Below, one piece after another: positions 54,801-62,703 of a stretch of 64,000 bases of DNA. This stretch comes from CAUZFZ01 sp963579025 (GTDB lineage: Bacteria > Planctomycetota > Planctomycetia > Planctomycetales > Planctomycetaceae). The stretch covers positions 1-64,000 of the forward strand of contig CAUZFZ010000042.1 of assembly GCA_963579025.1 (NCBI GenBank), written 5' to 3'. The position numbers and the translations under genes are program-made. Positions within the stretch are counted from its first letter, which is position 1. Each line of letters starts with the position of its first letter. The notes under the pieces were generated by a model. The model saw nothing but the letters and a program-made list of their open reading frames with translations. It was not told the DNA's origin and did not search any database.

Positions 54801-55058
54801 GACTGGGCGAAGCGGCTTCTGACATGCGCCGTCCTGGTTCTGGTCGCGCTTCCAGTGCTGGCGTTGCTCTTCCGCCTGAAGTCGTTTGACATTCTGGCGC
54901 GACACCCAGAAGCCGCGTGGCTGCTGCTGGGCCTTGTGTGGTGGACGTGTCTCGCCGGCAGCGGTGCGGGCTTTGTCGCAGCCACACTGGCAGCGCTCTG
55001 GATGGTGATTCAATGGCACCGCCGTGTTTCGCCTGTCCAGCAACAAACCGTGAATTAG
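48813..55058 (+). CDS. giant exported protein with two beta-rich modules and internal membrane cluster
   Basis: The predicted product has 2081 residues. A signal peptide (LVRAAVLAVVWLTAAQFGQS) is followed by beta-rich ectodomain 1 (about residues 45-870). An internal membrane cluster follows at residues 876-895 and 902-940, then a second signal-like stretch (RIPIGILLCLMVSSHPADAQ, 959-979). Ectodomain 2 runs to about residue 2000, and the C-terminus has hydrophobic helices near 2001-2020 and 2032-2066. The pattern looks like two copies of the module in the preceding gene fused head to tail. I do not recognise the fold. The ATG at 48813 is chosen over one at 48744 because the extra residues derive from the repeat. 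Function unknown. Confidence 0.75.
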   Translation: MTRHSASLHWLVRAAVLAVVWLTAAQFGQSITETQAVAADPPPVTIERTFVPAGLTKLWPGGREDDWVPIERGRLDTLLGIVNRHTSDAPTIPFDRAQYTARFDPAIVRLVKGTARLTGKSLQRSAINGLADMGPLNLAVSRVRWAGNPERPALLGTDRQAKQRLFVPEGATTLEFDWSLMGRQRLNGIEFLVRLPPAVVSTVALSVPSGWVVTSDTGVVSQELVGDRGLFTVEPGIRNDFRLRLLEPGREPGQSSAGHMACRLSSRYSFRTGHVSGVCEAGFSAIAPGTTELALDLSGELQIESVEQVSGGIVEWSVGPSASDPMQRLLIPLMEGSRGDRDFMIRFAADLPPTGVANIRAPRAEDAVLLDGRLTVAVDGPDRIQSYTPVGLRQTSVSLNDDRHQLSFQQFQQPATLDLRVSPFGGQRTQNVNAREFSLLDLTSVPPTLNAELELTPQYQGVFSVESYVPRGCEITTVEHVGNGNTERLNWSVLPASASHERLVITIPDGLPEEGMRFRIAGHYPDGELSSLVLPAILPVAVRSADIVVGVTKSDDRHLDVPDLSVLSAVTASTSFDRAAWSSLFQADVASEWDLWQASYRGQPVSLLRTRLAVSTAAADSNVDDPTKNRKSPVADDGGDAPEAIPFARPATETPASGAAGPPVVMITMVTRTNPGSTGRERHLISWRFLYASARETFNFEIPSDSHILSINWNDQPLEIGSDVDQSVAIPAAQPGDTLSVEFTLPSRQVVVVGPLRITIPRAEAIPVGFEWSVSTPKEFEVLSVDGGHFQHSQSGTGLQWLFGPLARRGSGRPFNPFAADDWQQFAGTSIASATGGADESATEMSDWRTITASAGAVPEELRVRVGHVVRLRALAWFTLAASLLIGVLLRAIELPYRNRIGLIVVITCGASGSLLPLPIAEIAGACVLGICIASFVPRRQIRREAISHSGMPSTVTLQRIPIGILLCLMVSSHPADAQSGGVETGSGQAGNGQIGDTFKLSKTVSVLIPYDGDGFRPDGISDTAFVRSRTLMALTATAEARAQRRPGPLINDAQWAGSVDDDGRVSLTLTMTVAAPPDTTSSLELPISASLLPAGRAARIDGTPAPILLTDGTKIRIDLPAPEPQIDSAPTKSVARFDGNWRQHVVQLDLQPPTSSVFEGHQLVLPDVPVAQNRVSLQFLTRPAVLASRGRSIEWALDAARTLNVPTGPESDLSIHWADRVLDDADGPHPGIEIRSAVELHTNWLQRRTLASYEIGESSVRSIAWRLPLGARITRQQIRTPQLAEVDIRESGTGVVVTVELEPPATSDFTLLMEWQQMLASNPQQSSLAWPVPVVPGRPEMAVPINRHLAGVTTGPGLEPGASLKAAAESSAADVDDYLELWPGPDRPRTPRLAIRVADDISFPPIAVPIDTKRQVRQRQAARISQKTIDWTIAAEIDTTQGRAFRHRFHVPPELEVEFVSVQEESVERLSHWDQQGNTLFLHLRDQTTGIQNIVIQGRQEFPPGQSFPVPEVRIIDGDMVESTLLVYRSPDVIPSVTNAEVIESATGDELSAAGLFFFRRYRLNDDDAAKAMMSVEPLDTPPSIWTVARLRETDGRMVIHATLRLEAMQLREAIISLADWPFDGVPEFAVADGDSGSTVGFDSEASVLRVSQSGSLPADLELTMSAWLEPRPDDEALVVAPPTVAGFGRNTALLSTSESHFRLDSGETPDAEALIEAQARGLLDPETADAYLVWKSGDRLRSTRETVPLEPPAPIVMHFIRPGLQDSGVAATQILMQAIDDTHVVIRWPAGARLVAIFRNGQRVESQSETPATAIAQTELTGDVPATKATRIAVPAEGSPSLIEVLWKPASPDHPLEVQRHTCQLPRVTPSFDDRTFVLAAPRAGISTADSKVADQTETTAQYSQAVLDWLQFLGQSTPLDAQAGARATLALWATGQSLNLSPGSELDSFLSAMPAAAPTSIMSPLTTDILTDGNARLLIAPPAPASLELWLITDWAKRLLTCAVLVLVALPVLALLFRLKSFDILARHPEAAWLLLGLVWWTCLAGSGAGFVAATLAALWMVIQWHRRVSPVQQQTVN

Positions 55059-55072
55059 ACGGTGCCTGAGCC

Positions 55073-55132
55073 GTAGCCCGATTTCTCCGAAATCGGGATC
55101 TGCCGCGTGCGGATTTCGGAGAAATCCGCCTA
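55073..55132. repeat. inverted repeat, GATTTCTCCGAAATC family
   Basis: GTAGCCCGATTTCTCCGAAATC (55073-55094) pairs with GATTTCGGAGAAATCCGCCTAC (55111-55132) apart from two mismatches, giving a 22-base stem. It lies between convergent genes, again as a likely shared terminator. A palindrome ATTTCTCCGAAAT recurs in both arms. Confidence 0.8.
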
Positions 55133-55162
55133 CAGCTTCACGGTCTTGTTCTTCGGTCGGTG

Positions 55163-56080
55163 TTACACCGGCGTCTCGCGCTCCTTAAATCCAGCCGGCT
55201 CGATCTGAATCGTGACGTGATCGATACCAAACTCCTGATGCACCATCGAACGCAGAGACTCCAGCAGGTCGACGTGCGTCCGACTCTCATCGGAAACAAC
55301 GTGACATGACAGCGAATCCAGCCCGCTGGCGATCGTCCAGACGTGCAGATCGTGTACGTCCAGAACTCCCGGCGATTCATTCAATGTGAGTCGCACGCGA
55401 TTGACATCGATACGCCCGGGGGCTCCCTCCATCAGAACCCACACCGCATCCGCCAACAGGCGCCACGAGGAGAAGACGATCAACACGCTGATCAGTATCG
55501 AGATGGCCGGATCAACCCAGTGCCAGCCACCGAAAGTGATCAGAAGTCCGGAAACAATGACAGCGACGCTGCCCAGTGTGTCGGACATCACGTGCAACCA
55601 GGCTCCGCGGATATTCAGATTTTCGTTCCGTCCGCCATGCAGAATGAGGAGCCCGGCCAGATTGACAACCAGGCCACCAACCGCGATGGCCATCATGAGG
55701 CCGCCCTGGACCTGAGGAGGATCCTGCAGTCGCTCACAGGCCTCGACCAGAATGAAAATGGCAACGGCAATCAGAGCGGCACCATTGAACAGTGCCGCCA
55801 GAATCTCGGCTCGATAGTACCCGAATGTTCGCTGCGTCCCGGCCGGGCGGTCCGACAGCCACATGGCAAAGCAACTGAGCGCCAGTGAGGCGACGTCCGA
55901 CAGCATGTGCCCGGCATCCGCCAGCAATGCCAGTGAATGGCTGATAAGACCGCCGACAAATTCGGCGACCATATACACGGCGGCAAGGACAAGGGTGATC
56001 ATCAATCGCCGTCGACTACTCGCGCCATGCGAATGCGAACAGCCTCCCTCATGGCTGTGCCCGTGATGATCGTGCCCCAA
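55163..56080 (-). CDS. cation diffusion facilitator (Zn/Co/Cd exporter, ZitB/CzcD type)
   Basis: The predicted product has 305 residues. It has a His-rich N-terminus (MGHDHHGHSHEGGCSHSHG) for metal capture, six transmembrane helices, and the transport site pairs HxxxD in TM2 (His58, Asp62 in ADAGHMLSD) and TM5 (His163, Asp167 in HVMSDTLGS). A C-terminal ferredoxin-like domain follows (DVHDLHVWTIASGLDSLSCHVV). It exports divalent metals such as zinc by proton antiport. The start is TTG at 56080, supported by the very strong GGAGGAGAG box just upstream. Substrate is probably Zn, by family. Confidence 0.95.
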   Translation of the reverse strand: MGHDHHGHSHEGGCSHSHGASSRRRLMITLVLAAVYMVAEFVGGLISHSLALLADAGHMLSDVASLALSCFAMWLSDRPAGTQRTFGYYRAEILAALFNGAALIAVAIFILVEACERLQDPPQVQGGLMMAIAVGGLVVNLAGLLILHGGRNENLNIRGAWLHVMSDTLGSVAVIVSGLLITFGGWHWVDPAISILISVLIVFSSWRLLADAVWVLMEGAPGRIDVNRVRLTLNESPGVLDVHDLHVWTIASGLDSLSCHVVSDESRTHVDLLESLRSMVHQEFGIDHVTIQIEPAGFKERETPV

Positions 56081-56476
56081 GACTCTCCTCCATGTCCAAT
56101 TGCCGTGATGTGACCCTGTTGATTCTCCAGTCTCAGGCTCTCTCCCGGAACAGCAGATTTCGCGACGAAGATCCGACGGAACAGGAGGGTAATCCGGTCA
56201 GAAGCTCACAGAGTCGTGCGGGGTGAGCTCCGTAGTTCAATGCAAATTCCGCTAATTCTCAGTAAGTTTGAACGCCGAGCGTTGCAGGTGAGGCGGGGTC
56301 GGTCACAAAATGCCGCACCGTTCAGAACGGGCCACACACCGACCTCTTGCTGCCGTCCTCAAACGTCCTACCCCACTCCAGAACGACCGGGATTTCCGCT
56401 CAACGTTCCCTCCCGAGTGCCTCAGCTCACTGGTAACTCCCGCGACTCGTTCGTCAGAAATTAACCAGGGTTTCTT
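56081..56476. promoter_or_regulatory. 396-base divergent intergenic region
   Basis: The region must hold promoters for the CDF and PIN/TRAM genes. I see no palindrome, T-tract or recognisable operator, and no gene. Metal regulation of the CDF gene may act here but is not visible. Confidence 0.45.
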
Positions 56477-57520
56477 ATGCTGCTGGCCATTATTCGCATT
56501 CTGTACGCCACGATTTGTGCGGGGGCGATTGCCGCCTACGTCCGTAGCCCGTCGGATTTCCTGCCCTCATTCGTTGTGCGCAACACGCTCTCCACGTTCT
56601 TTCTGCTCCTGTGTGCGACTCAGACCGTCACAGTGCTCGACATCCTGTTTCGGCGTAAGCGCATTGAGAACATTTCGGCTATCTACTTTGGACTGCTGAT
56701 CGGAATTCTGCTCGGCTGGTTGTTGATGCTGGGACTCGGCCCTGTGCTGGTCGCCCTCGGCGCTGGCGCCTGGGCTACCATCATTAATGTCCTTGCGATT
56801 GTCATTCTGACGTATCTCAGTATCTCGTTTCTGCTGCAAACCAAGGGTGACTTTCGGTTTGTGATTCCTTACGTGGAATTCGCAAGGGAACTCAAAGGTG
56901 GCCGACCACTCATCCTTGACAGTAGCGCACTGATTGACGGACGCATTGTGGACGTCGTGGAAACGAAAATCATCGACGCTGCGATGCTTGTACCCGGCTT
57001 TGTGCTGCGCGAGGTGCAGGACATCGCCGACAGCAGTGACAAGAGTCGCCGCACGCGCGGCCGGCGAGGACTCGATGTCCTCAGCAAACTGCAGGCCATC
57101 GCCCATGCGGACATCGAGGTTCAGGAAATCGAGGAGCGAGGCGGATCGACTGACGGAAAGGGCAAGTCGGTCGATCAAAAACTGGTACGCGCCGCCCAGA
57201 GCCTTGGCGGACGGATCATCACGAACGACTTCAACCTGAACAAAGTCGCCAGCGTGCAGGGGGTCGATGTGATCAACCTGAACGACGTCGCCTCGGCGCT
57301 GCGACCCAGATACCTGCCGGGTGACGCGTTGCACCTCAAGATTCAGCGGGAAGGTGAATCTCAGGGCCAGGGCGTCGGCTATCTGGATGACGGGACGATG
57401 GTCGTCTGCGAGCAGGCCGGCCACCTGATCGGTCAAGACATCGAGGCTGCAGTGACTAGTGTCCTGCAAAGCAGCGCCGGTCGGATGATCTTTGCCCGTC
57501 CGGCCGAATCCGATTCCTGA
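56477..57520 (+). CDS. membrane-anchored PIN and TRAM domain protein (YacL-like)
   Basis: The predicted product has 347 residues. Four transmembrane helices fill residues 1-120. A PIN-like RNase domain follows (about 143-270) with ILDSSALIDGR (Asp148, Asp154) and later TNDFNLNKVA. A C-terminal TRAM domain (about 285-345) carries LKIQREGESQGQGVGYLDDGTMVVCEQA. PIN domains are metal-dependent nucleases and TRAM binds RNA, so a membrane-linked RNA-processing role is plausible. The B. subtilis YacL family has the same layout. It is convergent with the STAS gene. Confidence 0.9.
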   Translation: MLLAIIRILYATICAGAIAAYVRSPSDFLPSFVVRNTLSTFFLLLCATQTVTVLDILFRRKRIENISAIYFGLLIGILLGWLLMLGLGPVLVALGAGAWATIINVLAIVILTYLSISFLLQTKGDFRFVIPYVEFARELKGGRPLILDSSALIDGRIVDVVETKIIDAAMLVPGFVLREVQDIADSSDKSRRTRGRRGLDVLSKLQAIAHADIEVQEIEERGGSTDGKGKSVDQKLVRAAQSLGGRIITNDFNLNKVASVQGVDVINLNDVASALRPRYLPGDALHLKIQREGESQGQGVGYLDDGTMVVCEQAGHLIGQDIEAAVTSVLQSSAGRMIFARPAESDS

Positions 57521-57544
57521 AACGAGCGTCGCGTGTCGGCCTCG

Positions 57545-57904
57545 TCAGGATTTGATCTGTTCGATCGCTTCGTCACGAGTTTTTGTGACTGTCCAGATCG
57601 AGTCCACGCGGGTGACGCTGAGAATCTCACCGCACAGTTCCGAAGCCGCACACACGGCCAGTTTACCTTTGCGTTTCTGCAAGCGCTGCCAGACACGGAA
57701 CAGGCGTCCGAGAAACTCCGACGCGAAGAACTTCGTGTTGGACATGTCGAGCACAAGCAGCGGCGGATCGACAGTGCTTGCTGCCTCAAGCAGGAAATCA
57801 CTGTCGGCCTTTAGTGCCGCGTCGTCCAGATTGTCGTAGCTCTCGTTGAGCACTACGACAGTCACACCGTCCTGGACGAGACATTCAAGAGTTGAATTGC
57901 ACAT
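57545..57904 (-). CDS. STAS-domain anti-sigma factor antagonist-like protein
   Basis: The predicted product has 119 residues, one STAS domain. LLVLDMSNTKFFASEFLGRL matches the segment of SpoIIAA-like proteins that normally contains a phosphorylatable Ser. Ser-Asn-Thr or FFASE residues could serve, but the classical SS motif is not present. Such proteins act in partner switching with anti-sigma kinases, none of which is encoded here. The start at 57904 (ATG) is chosen over TTG at 57937. Confidence 0.85.
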   Translation of the reverse strand: MCNSTLECLVQDGVTVVVLNESYDNLDDAALKADSDFLLEAASTVDPPLLVLDMSNTKFFASEFLGRLFRVWQRLQKRKGKLAVCAASELCGEILSVTRVDSIWTVTKTRDEAIEQIKS

Positions 57905-58127
57905 GACGTTCGGCTTTGGAGAGAGTCTGGAGGCCAATGCATTGCAGAACTGGCATGCGTTCTATCTCAAATAGTTTTCCTCGGATTGTCAATCGATGCC
58001 CACACTTGCCACCCGATTGTTAGATCCTGTGTCTTATCGGCATCGCGACACTGGCGACCGAGAATGCGACTGTTTTTAATGCGGCCAGTTTCTGCTTTGG
58101 CCCATCGACTTCATCTGTTGACGTTCC

Positions 58128-59405
58128 ATGCCGACGGAAAACCGCACTGATCTGCCATCGCGCCTCCCATACCTGCAGCTCCTGCGGGCGTCGGGACTGG
58201 CTGTTGATCCGAAAAAGATGCTGATTGGCGGATTGGGCCTGTGTTTGTTGCTTCTGGGCGACGGTCTCATCGCACGTCTGCCGTTTGCTCCCGAATCCGA
58301 AGTTCCGGTGAGCATGTTGCAGTCCGACTATCTGCGCGCCCCTGGTTGGCTCAGAGAAGTCGGCGATACATCGCAATGGTCGGTTCGCTGCTTCCACAAA
58401 GGGATCACGCTGCTGATCAGTCCGGTCCGATCTGTGATTGAACCTGGCCTGCTGATCATGCGAAGCGGCAGTTCGTGGCAGGATCTGGCGTGGGCATGGA
58501 CGCGACTGTTGTGGGCACTAATCGTCTGGTCGCTGGCGGGAGGTGCGATTGCCCGGATGGCGGCACTGCAGTTCGCACAGCACCGGCGCATTGGTATCGG
58601 CCAGGCCTTGCGCTTCGCGGGGCGACAGTTTCTCGGCTACCTGACCGCGCCGTTTCTGCCACTGGCCGGGATTCTGTGCCTGTTGGGTTTCATGGCGTTG
58701 GACTCGTGGCTGGCGTCTCTGATTCCCGTCGCTGGCGATTACATCATCGGCGTGTTCTGGATCGTTGCCATCTTCTTTGGATTCCTGATGGCCATGATGC
58801 TGACCGGCTTTGCGGTTGGATGGCCCTTGATGGTTTCGGCGATCAGCACGGAAGACAGCGACGGCTTTGACGGTCTGAGTCGGGCGATCGGATTCTGGTT
58901 CGACCGTCCGTGGTATGCCTGCGGGTTGATCATGCTGTCGGTTCCCGTGTTTGTCCTGGCCTGGGCGCTGGTCAGTTTTCTTATCGGCACGACGCTCTAT
59001 CTGGCAGCGTGGGGTGTGTCGGCCGGCGCCGGTTCATCCGGACCGCCACTGTTCGATGCAGTTGCAAATACACCAATGCTCGAGGACCTGTGGTGGCATG
59101 GCTGGCTGAATGAGTCATCCGCATCGAATTCGTCACTGGATACGCTGCCAACCGCATTCGTCATCGTCTGGACTTACATTCCCGCCGTGCTGCTGGCGGG
59201 ATTCGGACCGTCGTTCTTCTGGTGTGCCACGACGGTCGTCTATTTCCTGCTGAGGGAAAGCGACGACGGCACAGCATTGACGGAAGTTGCCGACTGGCGT
59301 CAGAGCGATCAACCCGCGGCAGACGAACTTGCCGCAGGTGAACCCGCCGATTCGACGTCGTCTGAAGGTGATGTTGGCGATGCTCCGCCCGAAGCTTCCG
59401 AGTGA
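58128..59405 (+). CDS. polytopic membrane protein of unknown function
   Basis: The predicted product has 425 residues. It has a soluble N-terminus of about 30 residues and five to seven hydrophobic segments (for example YIIGVFWIVAIFFGFLMAMM and WYACGLIMLSVPVFVLAWALVSFLIGTTLYL), with a loop carrying NSSLDTLP. The C-terminus is an acidic, Ala/Glu-rich cytoplasmic tail. No transporter signature is seen. Its stop lies directly against the convergent helicase stop (TGA|TCA). No strong ribosome-binding site precedes the ATG. Confidence 0.7.
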   Translation: MPTENRTDLPSRLPYLQLLRASGLAVDPKKMLIGGLGLCLLLLGDGLIARLPFAPESEVPVSMLQSDYLRAPGWLREVGDTSQWSVRCFHKGITLLISPVRSVIEPGLLIMRSGSSWQDLAWAWTRLLWALIVWSLAGGAIARMAALQFAQHRRIGIGQALRFAGRQFLGYLTAPFLPLAGILCLLGFMALDSWLASLIPVAGDYIIGVFWIVAIFFGFLMAMMLTGFAVGWPLMVSAISTEDSDGFDGLSRAIGFWFDRPWYACGLIMLSVPVFVLAWALVSFLIGTTLYLAAWGVSAGAGSSGPPLFDAVANTPMLEDLWWHGWLNESSASNSSLDTLPTAFVIVWTYIPAVLLAGFGPSFFWCATTVVYFLLRESDDGTALTEVADWRQSDQPAADELAAGEPADSTSSEGDVGDAPPEASE

Positions 59406-61529
59406 TCAGTCCCACATCGAGCGGGCATCCTCGCGCGCGGTGCGATTGGACTGCTGATTGAGTTTGGAAAGGGCGTCACTCCTGGGCGTAATGGCCTCGT
59501 CGCTGTCTGGCAGTCGCCAATCAAAGCAGGCTCGGGCTCGTGGCGTCAGAAAGCGGGTGAGCTGAGAGAAACTGTGGTTGTCGCTGAACTTCGGTCGTCC
59601 CGCGTGGTAATAGCGCTGTGGATGACAGACGTAGAGATGGTCCTTCGCCCGGGACAGCGCCACGTAGAACAGTCGCCGCTCTTCCTCGATCTGCTCCTCA
59701 TTCTTCGTCGACATGTCCGACGGGATACTTCCGTCGGCCGCGTGCAGGACGTAGACCGCGTCCCACTCAAGGCCCTTCGCCGAATGGATTGTGCTCAGAA
59801 TCAGGAAATCCTCGTCGAGCAGCGGGTCTCCAGCGAGGTCCTGTGTCGAGACTGGCGGGTCGAGTGTGATGGCCGTCAGAAAGTCAGCTCGATTCGGGTA
59901 TCGAGCCGAGACATGAACCAATTGCTCCAGATCGTTCTGGCGTTCGCGTGCGTTGTTGTACTGGTCTTCGAGTAACGGGCCGTAGAACTTGCGGATGGTG
60001 TCGAGTTCGACCGGCACATCCACGCCACTTCTGCGTCCTGCCTTAATTGATGACAGGTGAGTCAGCAGGCCCACGAAGTCCGGCCAGATTCTGCGGGTGG
60101 CCTTTGGCGGTGACCAGTCGTTCCATTGTTCGAACTGCCCGCCAGCCGCATGCAGGTGATCGGTCAGCTCCATGGCGCGCTTGCGGCCGATGCCGGGCAG
60201 CAGCATCAGGATGCGAAGAGCGGAAACCATGTCGAGCGGGTTTTCGGCCAGACGCAAGAACGCAAGCAGGTCTTTGATGTGGGCCGCGTCGGCGAACTTC
60301 AGTCCGCCGTATTTGTGAAACGGGATGTTCTGCTCGGCCAGCACGAGTTCCAGATTCAGGCTGTGGTGTGAGGCTCGGAACAGCACCGCCTGATTGCGGA
60401 GCGCGATCCCTTTTTCCCGGTGTGCGAGGATCTCACCAATGACGAACGCCGACTGCTCGTCCTCGTCCTGGCAGCTCACGACCTGAGGCCGCTGATCGCC
60501 GCGACGGCTGGTCCACAGTTCTTTGTGATGACGTTCGGTGGCTTCGGCGATGACGCAGTTCGCCGCATCCAGCACCGGCTGAGTGCTGCGGTAATTCTCT
60601 TCCAGGACGATCGTTGTCGTGCCTGGAAACTGCTGGGGAAAGTCCAGAATGTTGCGCACCGTCGCTGCCCGGAACGAGTAGATGGACTGGGCGTCGTCGC
60701 CGACAACGGTCATTCCGTGGCCATCCGGACACAGATTCCGAAGAATCTCGGCCTGTAACAGATTGGTGTCCTGGTACTCGTCGACCAGCACGCAGTCGAA
60801 CTGCTTGCGAACCGCACGTGCTCCGGAACCGTCTGCGACCAGTGACTTCCAGAACAGCAGCAGATCGTCGTAATCCAGACAGTGCAGCCGTTCCTTGCGA
60901 TCGACATAGCCTCGGAAGATTTGCTTCAGATCGTCTTCGTATTCCAGACACCATGGGAACGCGTCTTCCAGCACAGGCTGGAGTTTGACCTGCGCGTTGA
61001 CGCATCGGCTGTAGATGCTCAGACAGGTCTGCTTCAGTGGGAAGCGGCGTTTCTCTTTGGCCAGCTTCAGTTCGACACGAATCAGGTCAAGCAGATCTGC
61101 AGCATCACTACGGTCCAGAATGGTGAAGCCGGGATCGAGGCCAATGATCCGTCCATGCTGTCTGAGCAGTCGCACAGCAATGGCGTGAAACGTCCCACCC
61201 CACAGCGAGTTCTGGACGGTCTGCCTGGTTTTTGGCTGGTCACCGGATGTGAGGCGCAGGCGACGGATGCATGCGGCAACACGGCTCAGCATTTCTGTTG
61301 CGGCCCGCCGCGTGAACGTCAGCAGCAGAATTCGTCGCGCGTCGATGCCCGAGTGGATTAACCAGGCGACACGGTGCGTCAGCGTGGTCGTTTTGCCGGT
61401 GCCCGCACCGGCGACGATCAACAACGGATCCAGACCATGAGAGGCAGCGAGCTGCTGCTGTGGGTTGAGGTCCTTGAGCAGGGATTCAACCGTTGCCGCG
61501 TCCGGATTCAGCGGAGCGTCCGGTGTCAT
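59406..61529 (-). CDS. UvrD/PcrA/Rep-type ATP-dependent DNA helicase
   Basis: The 707-residue product is an SF1A helicase that unwinds DNA 3' to 5' in repair and replication restart. All motifs are in place: Q-motif LNPQQQLAA, Walker A AGAGTGKT (Lys46), motif II VLVDEYQDTN, motif III VVGDDAQSIYSFRAA, motif IV VLEENYRST, motif V LSTIHSAKGLEWDAVYVL, and motif VI EERRLFYVALSRAKDHLYV. Compared with UvrD/PcrA the C-terminal extension after motif VI is only about 60 residues. Start 61529 is chosen because the helicase core begins soon after. The frame extends to 61565. Which of the subfamilies it belongs to is not certain. Confidence 0.93.
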   Translation of the reverse strand: MTPDAPLNPDAATVESLLKDLNPQQQLAASHGLDPLLIVAGAGTGKTTTLTHRVAWLIHSGIDARRILLLTFTRRAATEMLSRVAACIRRLRLTSGDQPKTRQTVQNSLWGGTFHAIAVRLLRQHGRIIGLDPGFTILDRSDAADLLDLIRVELKLAKEKRRFPLKQTCLSIYSRCVNAQVKLQPVLEDAFPWCLEYEDDLKQIFRGYVDRKERLHCLDYDDLLLFWKSLVADGSGARAVRKQFDCVLVDEYQDTNLLQAEILRNLCPDGHGMTVVGDDAQSIYSFRAATVRNILDFPQQFPGTTTIVLEENYRSTQPVLDAANCVIAEATERHHKELWTSRRGDQRPQVVSCQDEDEQSAFVIGEILAHREKGIALRNQAVLFRASHHSLNLELVLAEQNIPFHKYGGLKFADAAHIKDLLAFLRLAENPLDMVSALRILMLLPGIGRKRAMELTDHLHAAGGQFEQWNDWSPPKATRRIWPDFVGLLTHLSSIKAGRRSGVDVPVELDTIRKFYGPLLEDQYNNARERQNDLEQLVHVSARYPNRADFLTAITLDPPVSTQDLAGDPLLDEDFLILSTIHSAKGLEWDAVYVLHAADGSIPSDMSTKNEEQIEEERRLFYVALSRAKDHLYVCHPQRYYHAGRPKFSDNHSFSQLTRFLTPRARACFDWRLPDSDEAITPRSDALSKLNQQSNRTAREDARSMWD

Positions 61530-61570
61530 TGATTCATCCGTGATGGAACAGCACAGCGGCATCAACGAAA

Positions 61571-61608
61571 CAGCCGCCCGGAGCGAATCGTATCACTCCG
61601 GGCGGCTG
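61571..61608 (-). terminator. perfect 13-bp hairpin, Rho-independent terminator
   Basis: CAGCCGCCCGGAG (61571-61583) and CTCCGGGCGGCTG (61596-61608) are exact complements around a 12-base loop. On the minus strand the stem is followed by TTTCGTTG. It probably ends transcription of the upstream secreted-protein gene before the helicase gene. Confidence 0.8.
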
Positions 61609-61645
61609 ACAGCGCTGTGCTGGGGATCGACGAGCGAGTGAATTC

Positions 61646-62272
61646 TTACCAGACCGGACCGTCGATCGTCACATTGAAGCTCGGCTGTCCCGGGTAGTAC
61701 CACGGGCGACGATAGCTGTAATACGGATAGCGAACGTGTCCCATTTCGCCACGAGCGTTGGACATCGGTCCGAAGTAGCCGGCCGATGATCCACCACCGC
61801 CTGCTGCTGCCGGGCCGGGAGCCCACTGAGACGCGGATACTGGAACCGGTGCGTACCACTGTGTCTGGTACGGTGGCTGGTAGTAGTACCAGTAGTACGT
61901 CGGCGTGTAGGTCTGCGGCTGCTGTGCGTACACGTGCGTCTGAGTGACTGGCATCGGAGCCGGCGGGACTGTTGTGTGCTGCCATGCGACGGTCGGCTGC
62001 GGAGTCATGGCTGACAGTGCGCCACCGTTAGTTGGGGGAGCCGGTGTCGGATACAGCACCATCGGCGATCCGCCGGGACCGACAGCGTCAAGAACAACCG
62101 GAGGCGCCGGCACGGCGACCCCATTTCTGATTGCCAGTGGCGGCACCGCCGTTGGGGCCTGTGTCTGCACAGCGACATTCGGCACTGGGCCGGCAGGATA
62201 CTGGGCGGATACGGTGGCGGCATTCACGAACAGGGTCGCCATGGTCAGCGACAGGACCAGCTTGCAGTGCAT
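61646..62272 (-). CDS. secreted Pro/Tyr-rich protein
   Basis: The predicted product has 208 residues with a signal peptide (MHCKLVLSLTMATLFVNAATVSA). The mature chain is rich in Pro, Ala, Thr and Tyr (YTPTYYWYYYQPPYQTQWYA) and ends in a short segment VRYPYYSYRRPWYYPGQPSF that may be structured. No domain is recognised. AGGGGA lies seven bases before the ATG at 62272. It may be a cell-surface or matrix protein. It is divergent from the last gene, whose product has a similar composition. Confidence 0.65.
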   Translation of the reverse strand: MHCKLVLSLTMATLFVNAATVSAQYPAGPVPNVAVQTQAPTAVPPLAIRNGVAVPAPPVVLDAVGPGGSPMVLYPTPAPPTNGGALSAMTPQPTVAWQHTTVPPAPMPVTQTHVYAQQPQTYTPTYYWYYYQPPYQTQWYAPVPVSASQWAPGPAAAGGGGSSAGYFGPMSNARGEMGHVRYPYYSYRRPWYYPGQPSFNVTIDGPVW

Positions 62273-62703
62273 GAGAGTTCCCCTCGGGTGGATCAGCATA
62301 GGGATGAGTGTCGAGACCACATCCTGGGGGTCACTGATCGGGGATGATCAGCCTGCCTCGCAAATCGCCGCGGACACAACCGAATGGGCGAATACGCAAG
62401 ACAGTTAAGGCACACAAAACAGTGAAAGTATATCCGGGTCACACAGCGGCTTGAGCAAGCCTCGGCTGGACCGCGAAGTTTGCAGGATTCCAACCCTCGA
62501 CTTTGACGAAGAGAAGGACTGAACGTGTCGCTCCGAATGCGCAGATCCTCACAGTCGGGTGCTGTTGGTAGACAGAAACGGCTGCGGGACACGTTCGGGG
62601 ATATTCGGACTTGTGTTTGGGCTCAATCCCGGACTCGAGGCAAGCATCGACAAGCAGGCAGTGGCTGCACTGTTCGACAACACGGGCTCAACGGAGAGAA
62701 GTC
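62273..62703. promoter_or_regulatory. 431-base divergent intergenic region
   Basis: The region must contain promoters for two secreted-protein genes. A small palindrome CTGATCGGGGATGATCAG is present at about 62334-62351. I see no gene and no clear promoter box. Confidence 0.4.

Noticed and set aside
59406..59408. Overlapping convergent stops as a regulatory overlap
   Set aside because: The genes abut tail to tail without real overlap. This is common in compact genomes.
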